From assembly GCA_928212115.1 (NCBI GenBank), contig CAKMRJ010005523.1, positions 241,104,525-241,168,524 on the forward strand: a stretch of DNA of 64,000 bases. Reading direction: 5' to 3'. This DNA comes from Lactuca virosa. Lineage: Eukaryota; Streptophyta; Magnoliopsida; Asterales; Asteraceae. Made by a program: the position numbers and the translations under genes. Of this stretch, positions 58,634-64,000 are shown one piece after another; the stretch's first letter is position 1, and each line of letters begins with the position of its first letter. Under the pieces are notes generated by a model, which saw only the letters and a list, made by a program, of their open reading frames with translations, did no database searches and was not told the DNA's origin.

Positions 58634-59277
58634 CTGAAAAGAAAAAGGACAAGTTTAGATTAGATACAAAGATAGTCCTTAATAAGACACCCAAATGTAT
58701 TATTAAGTCTAGGACCCAACACAATATTTTATAACTTAGAAGAGCGATGCCTTAATCCAAGCTATAAAATATTTGAAGGTAGGTGAATGACGATTCACCA
58801 ATTTCCACCATGAAAAACGAAATAAATTATTAGGTTTTAATTGGTTTTGAAACTCCTAGGTTCTTTTGAGATTCATTGAACTTTTCAATGGCATGTTTCA
58901 ATCTCGATTGTGCCCTTCAGGTTTTGTGACTGGGATACCGAGGATCACAAAAGAAGGTGTGAATTAACCATGCAAATTACTTGGTACTCTTAGTGTTTAT
59001 CACCTAACCGATGTGCCGGCTAACCACACGCGCTCTACTAATCTATGATAAACCTTAAGTCACCGTTTGCCTACCTTGTTAAATCCAGGTTAGTGTGCCG
59101 GTTAACCACACACGCTCCACTAACGACTTAAGCAAAGTGCAAAGTGTAATTTCATGGGTTAGCACCATATTCACATTTTCCTAAAGTAACTAAGATTGGG
59201 AATTTATAAAACATTTAGTTACTTTATAATTATCATACTTTTAATGAGGATTAAAGTCATTGTCTTACCCGTTCGGC
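58634..59277 (-). other. 5' leader of the copia element, proximal part
   Basis: Untranslated leader between the insertion site of the solo LTR and the gag ATG. Two similar blocks (about 59010-59060 and 59090-59130) share GTGCCGG and TAACCACACRCGCTC. It resumes at 62699. Confidence 0.55.
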
Positions 59278-59579
59278 TAACGTGTGACAACCGTCCATTT
59301 CTGGTCAAGTCAAAGTCAAATAAAGTCAACAAGTCAAACCGGTCAACTCAAATAACCCTTGTATATTAGGGTTTACCTTATGTTTACTATTGTACAACAC
59401 ACCATCTTAATACAAAGCATCGCTTAAAAGTTTCACGTGTTCAGAAAATCTACACCCAAATTAGGGTAAGAGATGGAACTACTCGATAAAAACATTAATG
59501 CATACCCTTTGAGGGCGTATAACGCTCATAACAAGGCAAAACAGGGTTTACAAACCTTGCGTTGTGAAGCTAAACATCC

Positions 59580-60030
59580 AAAAATGTCTCAAATGAAATC
59601 TCTCCCAAATCTCTCCAAGTATGTCAAATCTCTCCCAAATCTCTCCAAGTATGTGCAATCTCTCCAAGTATGTCAAATCTCTCCCAAATCTCTCCAAGTA
59701 GGTGAAATCTCTCCAAGTATGTCAAATCTCTCCCAAATCTCTCCAAGTATGTGAAATCTCTCCCAAATCTCTCCAAGTAGGTGAAATCTCTCCAAGTATG
59801 TCAAATCTCTCCCAAATCTCTCCAAGTATGTGAAATCTCTCCCAAATCTCTTCAATTATGTGAAATCTCTCCAAGTATGTCAAATCTCTCCCAAATCTCT
59901 CCAAGTATGAGAAATCTCTTAAAGTATGTGAAATCTCTCCAAGTATGTCAAATCTCTCCCAAATCTCTCCAAGTATGAGAAATCTGTCCAAGTATGTGAA
60001 ATCTCTCCCAAATCTCTCTCAAAATCTCTC
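59580..60030. repeat. AAATCTCTCCAAGTATG array in LTR C
   Basis: About 24 short units of AAATCTCTCC with alternating 11-bp and 19-bp spacing (CAAATCTCTC or AAGTATGTC). Open in several frames on both strands because the combined period is near 30. Confidence 0.9.
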
Positions 60031-60119
60031 TCAACTTTTTATAATCACTCGGGGCATCCCGACCCTTGATTTAGTCGAAAACCGCTCGAAAACGGAAGTT
60101 TATGCGAAAAAACACTTTA

Positions 60120-60370
60120 AAAGAGCCGAACCCTCTTAGGAGCCAAACCTCTTAAGGAGCCGAACCTCTTATTATAACCGAAACCCCAGCTAAGAGAACC
60201 GAGACTCCTCAAGGACCGAACTACCCTTCACCTTCGGTCCATTCTGATGGCTTCGCCTGCGAGGCTCGGACCGAACCTCTCACTCTCGGTTCTAATGCAT
60301 CAACCGAACCCTTCTCGGACCGAGCTTACCTTCGGCTGTTCAGCTTCTAAGACCGAACCTCGCCTCCTGA
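60120..60370. repeat. ACCGAAC/TTCGGT palindrome cluster in LTR C
   Basis: More than ten CCGAAC or TTCGG motifs. The clearest dyad has arms GGACCGAA and TTCGGTCC near 60213-60241. Confidence 0.75.
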
Positions 60371-61024
60371 CTTCGGAAATTAGCATTTTCTTCCCGGTTT
60401 TTGACCCAATCTTCGTTTTAAGTAAAAGCCCGTTTTTCATGATTTTAACACGGGATTTTCACCAAAACTCGTAATTTAACATAAGAGACCCTAAATATTC
60501 ATTTTTAATCATATTTTTGGGGGAAATCATTGTCCAAGAATAAAAACTATTAAGTTAGATTTTGGGGTAGAGTGTTGACTTTATCTAGAGTATGACACAA
60601 GCAACCTCCCCCATACCTTCATAGTACAACCCTCAGTCACTATTCCCCCTACCTAGTCAACTATTTGTCCTTTGACACCCCGCCTCCCCTCCTGCTGTAA
60701 AGGTTCATCAAAAGCTGAAAATCTCCTCTCTCCTCTCCCCATTTCACTCACTTTCACCATTTCACCAAAAAGCAAAACACATTCTCTCTCACTTCCTCTC
60801 ACCAAGAATTCGAGATTCAAGGCTGATCTTGAGCTCTTCACACACCTTGGTAAGTAAATCTCTTCCCACACTTGATTTCCTTACACTTCTTAACTCAAAT
60901 CATGAGTTCCTTACACAAATATCGTCATATTTGTTGTTAGATCTTCGAATCTTCAAGCATCTTCTAAGTGTTCTTGAGTTGAACACTTCTTTTCTCCATC
61001 ATCCATCTACTGAAATCACTCGAG

Positions 61025-62448
61025 GTGAGTTCATACCCCCACATTTTCATGTTTTTCTTAAGTTTTAGAGGGGGGGGGGAATACAAGTAAAAACACCAAC
61101 AACTTACCTAAACTCAAACATCAGCTTTCAACAGAAAAGTTAATGTTCATTAACGAACTGTTTTAGACATCTTAAACTTTTTAGTTTTCAAAACTGTATT
61201 AGGTGTAAATAGTTCAGGTTTATACCTTTAAAATGACTACTTGCACATGTCCATACGAGTTTTCTACTATTTATGGTGATTTTTACAAAAATGCCTACCA
61301 CTGTAGCTACGAATTCGGACCAGTCAGTGAATATGAACGTTTTCACACCAGTTAGAGACTTTTAAAAATCATAATAAAATTTATGGACAAACTAGACACA
61401 TTTTCTAAACTCTCAGAGTTTACGGATTTAGTTTTCGACTTCGTATGATGTTTCTGTGATTTTTCTAAGGCAGTGCATAAATGTTAAAAACAAATCAACA
61501 GCTTATAACTTTCATTACACCTTCTAACATGTTGAGCAAAATGTTAATCTTTGAGGATTTCATATTTTACATGTGTTTCTTGTTGTGGTATAGTTATATA
61601 ACAGAAAATACTCACTAATTTGTAAGAATCCTCCATCATTACCAATAGTACAAGACAAGGCATGATAAACATAGTTATGTTTTTGCTATACATTCGACTT
61701 ACATAGAAAAAGGTTCTTTTACATTACAAACACTTATGATAAACTATGGTAAGTATAGTTTATGTTTCATCACATTAAACAAACAATATGTTAAACTATA
61801 ATAGGTATAGTTTATGTTTCCATTAACACAACAAACATATTTCAGAAGGTTTTATTCCCACAGAAAAAGGTTTTACACTCACGCACACCACACGTAAACT
61901 TGTTAACGTAAATTGTGAGACATTCTTCTTAGTACTCCTAGAGTACGGGTTAAAAATTCCTGGTAGTTTATAACCAGAGTCTCTCTTGTAGGGAGAACGT
62001 GATATAAGTGGTAGTATTTATGCTGGTTTTTGACAAAACCACACCTGAGCTGCATGCAACAGCTAGACCGCAGGTCTGGGGTGACAAGTGTCATTATCTT
62101 TTCGACACCTGAGAAACGTCGTGGCAGGTTCATTATTAGTCATAGTATGGTTATAGCGACTCACATAGGGAGTTAACAACACATAAAGTTTACGGGGATT
62201 TTCTCAAATCAGAAATGGTTTTATGTCGATTTAAAATCACTTTTTATATCAATAAATATGGATAGTACTGTACACTTTCGGTCTTGGAATTAAAGACTAC
62301 ACATCACTTTTGTAAGGAAAATATTGGATTTTTCTTGGTATCACACAATTCATAACAAAGATCGGTTTCCAAACTCTTCACCTAAAAAGCTTATGAACTC
62401 AGCAACTTAATTGTTGACACTTTTTCAAAACACTACTTGTATTCTCAG
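61025..62448 (+). other. Putative LTR-borne leader intron in LTR C
   Basis: Donor CTCGAG|GTGAGTTCATACC at 61025; acceptor CTTGTATTCTCAG|GAAATC ending at 62448. Both match the corresponding sites of LTR A almost word for word. A further donor-like TTG|GTAAGTAAA lies at 60849. Confidence 0.55.
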
Positions 62449-62698
62449 GAAATCAACGAAACCAGGTAATCCCAAGCTTTTGAGGAATGGAACGCTACGG
62501 CGTGGAACAACAACTTTTATATCATGTTGTAATCAATCATTGAAATATGTAACACTTGAAACCATGTAATTCTTTTCCGATTTATTTATGATTGGTTGTA
62601 TTGCTGATCACTATTATACTCGTTGTTATGATACTATACATGAAGTCTGCCACCCCCGGATGTTTCCGCCATCCTTGGTTTGGGGGTGTGACATAACG

Positions 62699-62829
62699 AC
62701 CCTCCACCAGTCAAGGAAGCAGTGGGTGAGAGTGGACACCCATTAAGCTGCCATTTTATAGGCAACAACCTTTACCCCCCATTAGACCCGGCTTCGTGAA
62801 TGAGGTCGACTAACGGTAAAATGACTGTT

Positions 62830-62831
<2 letters not shown>
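62699..62831 (-). other. 5' leader of the copia element, distal part
   Basis: Continues the leader after the solo LTR (ACCCTCCACCAGTCAAGG). No copia 5' LTR or primer site is found before the microsatellite. Confidence 0.45.
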
Positions 62832-62896
<65 letters not shown>

Positions 62897-62926
62897 ATAT
62901 ATATCTATATATATATTATATATATA
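62832..62926. repeat. (TA)n microsatellite at a rearrangement junction
   Basis: About 95 bp of TA with a few C interruptions, with copia leader on the left and gypsy pol on the right. Confidence 0.95.
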
Positions 62927-63769
62927 CCGGATCGACCAATATTTCGTCCTGGTTGACAAGGTGCCCCAGAAACTGCACCTCGCGCAACCAGAACTCACAC
63001 TTGGAGAACTTGGCATACAAGCTCTCCTTCCTCAGGGTATCTAACACCTCCCGCAAATGCTCCTCATGCTGCTCCTGCGTCTTGGAGTAAACCAAGATGT
63101 CGTCAATGAAAACAATCACAGACTAATCCAACATCGGTCTGCATACGCGATTCATGAGGTCCATGAACGCGGCAGGAGCATTGGTGAGCCCGAAGGGCAT
63201 CACCACGAACACGTAGTGGCCATAGCGAGTCCGGAATGTAGTCTTCTGTACATCCTCCTCCCTAACCCTCATCTGGTGGTACTCTGACCGTAGATCAATC
63301 TTGGAGATCCAAGATGCTCCCTGAAGCTGATCAAATAAGTCATCTATCCTTGGGAGCGGGTAACGGTTCTTCACCGTTACCTTATTCAGCTCCCGTTAAT
63401 CTATACACATCCGATGCGACCCGTCCTTCTTCTTGACAAATAGGATCGGGGCTCCCCACGATGAACTACTCGGCCTGATAAATCCCTTCTCTAGCAGCTC
63501 CTACAGCTGCGTAGACAACTCCTGCATCTCGGGAGGAGCCAACGGTACGTGCCTTGGCTATCGAGCCAGCACCAGGGACTAGGTCGATCCTGAACTCCAC
63601 CTGGCGCTCCGGAGGTATCCCAGGTAGCTCCTCTAGGAATACATCCGTGTACTCTCGCACCACTGGTACATCGCACACCGTCGCCTTACCCGCCTCCCGG
63701 GTGTCCATAATATAGCCGACATACCTTGCGCAACCTTGCTGGAGGTAGCGCCTAGCCCTTGCCGCTGAA
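62927..63769 (-). pseudogene. Ty3/gypsy reverse transcriptase fragment
   Basis: Minus strand: linker after protease (TDVFLEELPGIPPERQVEF, RIDLVPGAG), then NRYPLPRIDDLFDQLQGA, SWISKIDLRSEYHQMR (usual Gly is Glu), TRYGHYVFVVMPFGLTNAPA, and the catalytic VFIDDILVYSK followed by SKCEFWLREVQFLGHLV. Lesions: frameshifts in 63560-63470, a TAA replacing a Tyr codon near 63397 and a TAG at 63123-63125. It stops at the microsatellite before RNase H. Its upstream end is interrupted by an LTR at 63770. Confidence 0.88.
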
Positions 63770-64000
63770 TGTCACACCCCCGAACCAGACGGCGGAAACG
63801 TCCGACGGCTCGCGTGACTTAAATTGAAATATCATCACAATGAATATACATGAAACATAACACATTCATCACCCAACATTACATATACAACTGGCATTGT
63901 TTACATCAAGTACATGGTTTACATCACATGATCCCAAAATATAAAGTGTTTGGTGATAGCTACTACAAAAAAACTTTCAACACACTGGATGCTTCCTCGT
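63770..64000 (-). repeat. Left end of a gypsy LTR running off the window (LTR D)
   Basis: TGTCACACCCCCGAACC, then GGCGGAAACGTCCGACGG, closely matching the terminal bases of LTR A (2286) and LTR C (62693). Read on the minus strand this is the LTR end. It interrupts the gypsy pol frame. Confidence 0.8.

Larger units (their letters stand above)
59283..62693 (+). mobile_element. Solo gypsy LTR, 3.4 kb, in the copia leader (LTR C)
   Basis: TGTGACAACCG at 59283 to GGGGGTGTGACA at 62693 with target duplication TAACG (59278-59282 and 62694-62698). No internal domain. Parts in order: a long AAATCTCTCC array (59580-60030), ACCGAAC/TTCGGT dyads (60120-60370), a CT-rich leader, a donor at 61025 with a G-run 45 bp inside, TAGTTTATGTTT-type repeats (61640-61840), blocks shared with LTR A, and an acceptor at 62448. 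The frames on both strands within the array are chance products of its periodicity. Confidence 0.88.

Noticed and set aside
59473..59991. Several overlapping open frames on both strands coding repeated SLQVCQISPK-like peptides
   Set aside because: They arise from the AAATCTCTCC array, whose period lacks stops in several frames. No start context, homology or codon bias supports a gene.
62927..63769. Endogenous pararetrovirus
   Set aside because: The motif wording, the neighbouring integrase and the LTR context fit Ty3/gypsy; no coat or movement-protein motif is seen.

Overview
This is plant nuclear DNA, almost certainly from a eudicot and probably a lettuce-like composite (Asteraceae). That placement rests on the intron-containing ethylene-receptor gene and on repeat families that look familiar; it was not tested by a search. 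Only one ordinary host gene is convincing: a subfamily II ethylene receptor (EIN4 type) on the minus strand at 30453-33136, two coding exons, 763 residues. Nearly everything else is nested transposable elements, most of them decayed.

Layout. 1-11278: a plus-strand non-autonomous Ty3/gypsy element (gag remnant, a 59-bp tandem array, 3' LTR at 8576-11278) carrying an inserted minus-strand chromovirus (2286-7864, target duplication CGAGC). 11279-16272: a truncated minus LTR and a second plus-strand gypsy tail with its 3' LTR. 16273-25995: the 3' end of a plus-strand copia element whose LTR holds a minus solo gypsy LTR (17051-25493, duplication GTAGG), which itself holds a Tat-like gypsy element (18492-24838, duplication CCTTC) with a gag-protease frame, a deleted pol and an antisense extra gene. 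26000-30450: gag debris, a copia LTR fragment, GA-rich and (TA)n tracts. 30453-34000: EIN4 and its upstream region. 34345-38950: a 2.3-kb composite of an AT-rich terminus, an LTR fragment and a copia gag fragment, duplicated in tandem. 39000-45127: unrecognised AT-rich DNA and copia LTR remains with two opposed primer-binding sites.

45128-64000: a further nest. A minus gypsy element (integrase at 46746-47185, reverse transcriptase at 62926-63769) was entered by a minus copia element (3' LTR 47186-53736, gag-pol 54727-58633). The copia LTR was entered by an hAT transposon (47218-52985, duplication CTCCTAWG), and that by a solo LTR (50402-52398). The copia leader was entered by another solo LTR (59283-62693, duplication TAACG), and the gypsy pol by an LTR running off the right edge.

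The most striking pattern crosses element families. The long gypsy LTRs share one colinear layout: TGTAACA-type end; a cluster of short CG-containing palindromes whose sequence differs by family; TATA region; in four LTRs an AAAGTT/AACTTT hairpin and a second palindrome cluster; a consensus 5' splice site; in most a hairpin with loop GGCACCAATG; a tandem repeat unique to each LTR; and a consensus 3' splice site about 0.4-1.7 kb downstream. It reads like an LTR-borne leader intron with modular regulatory parts. I know of no description of it, and it is the best candidate here for something new.
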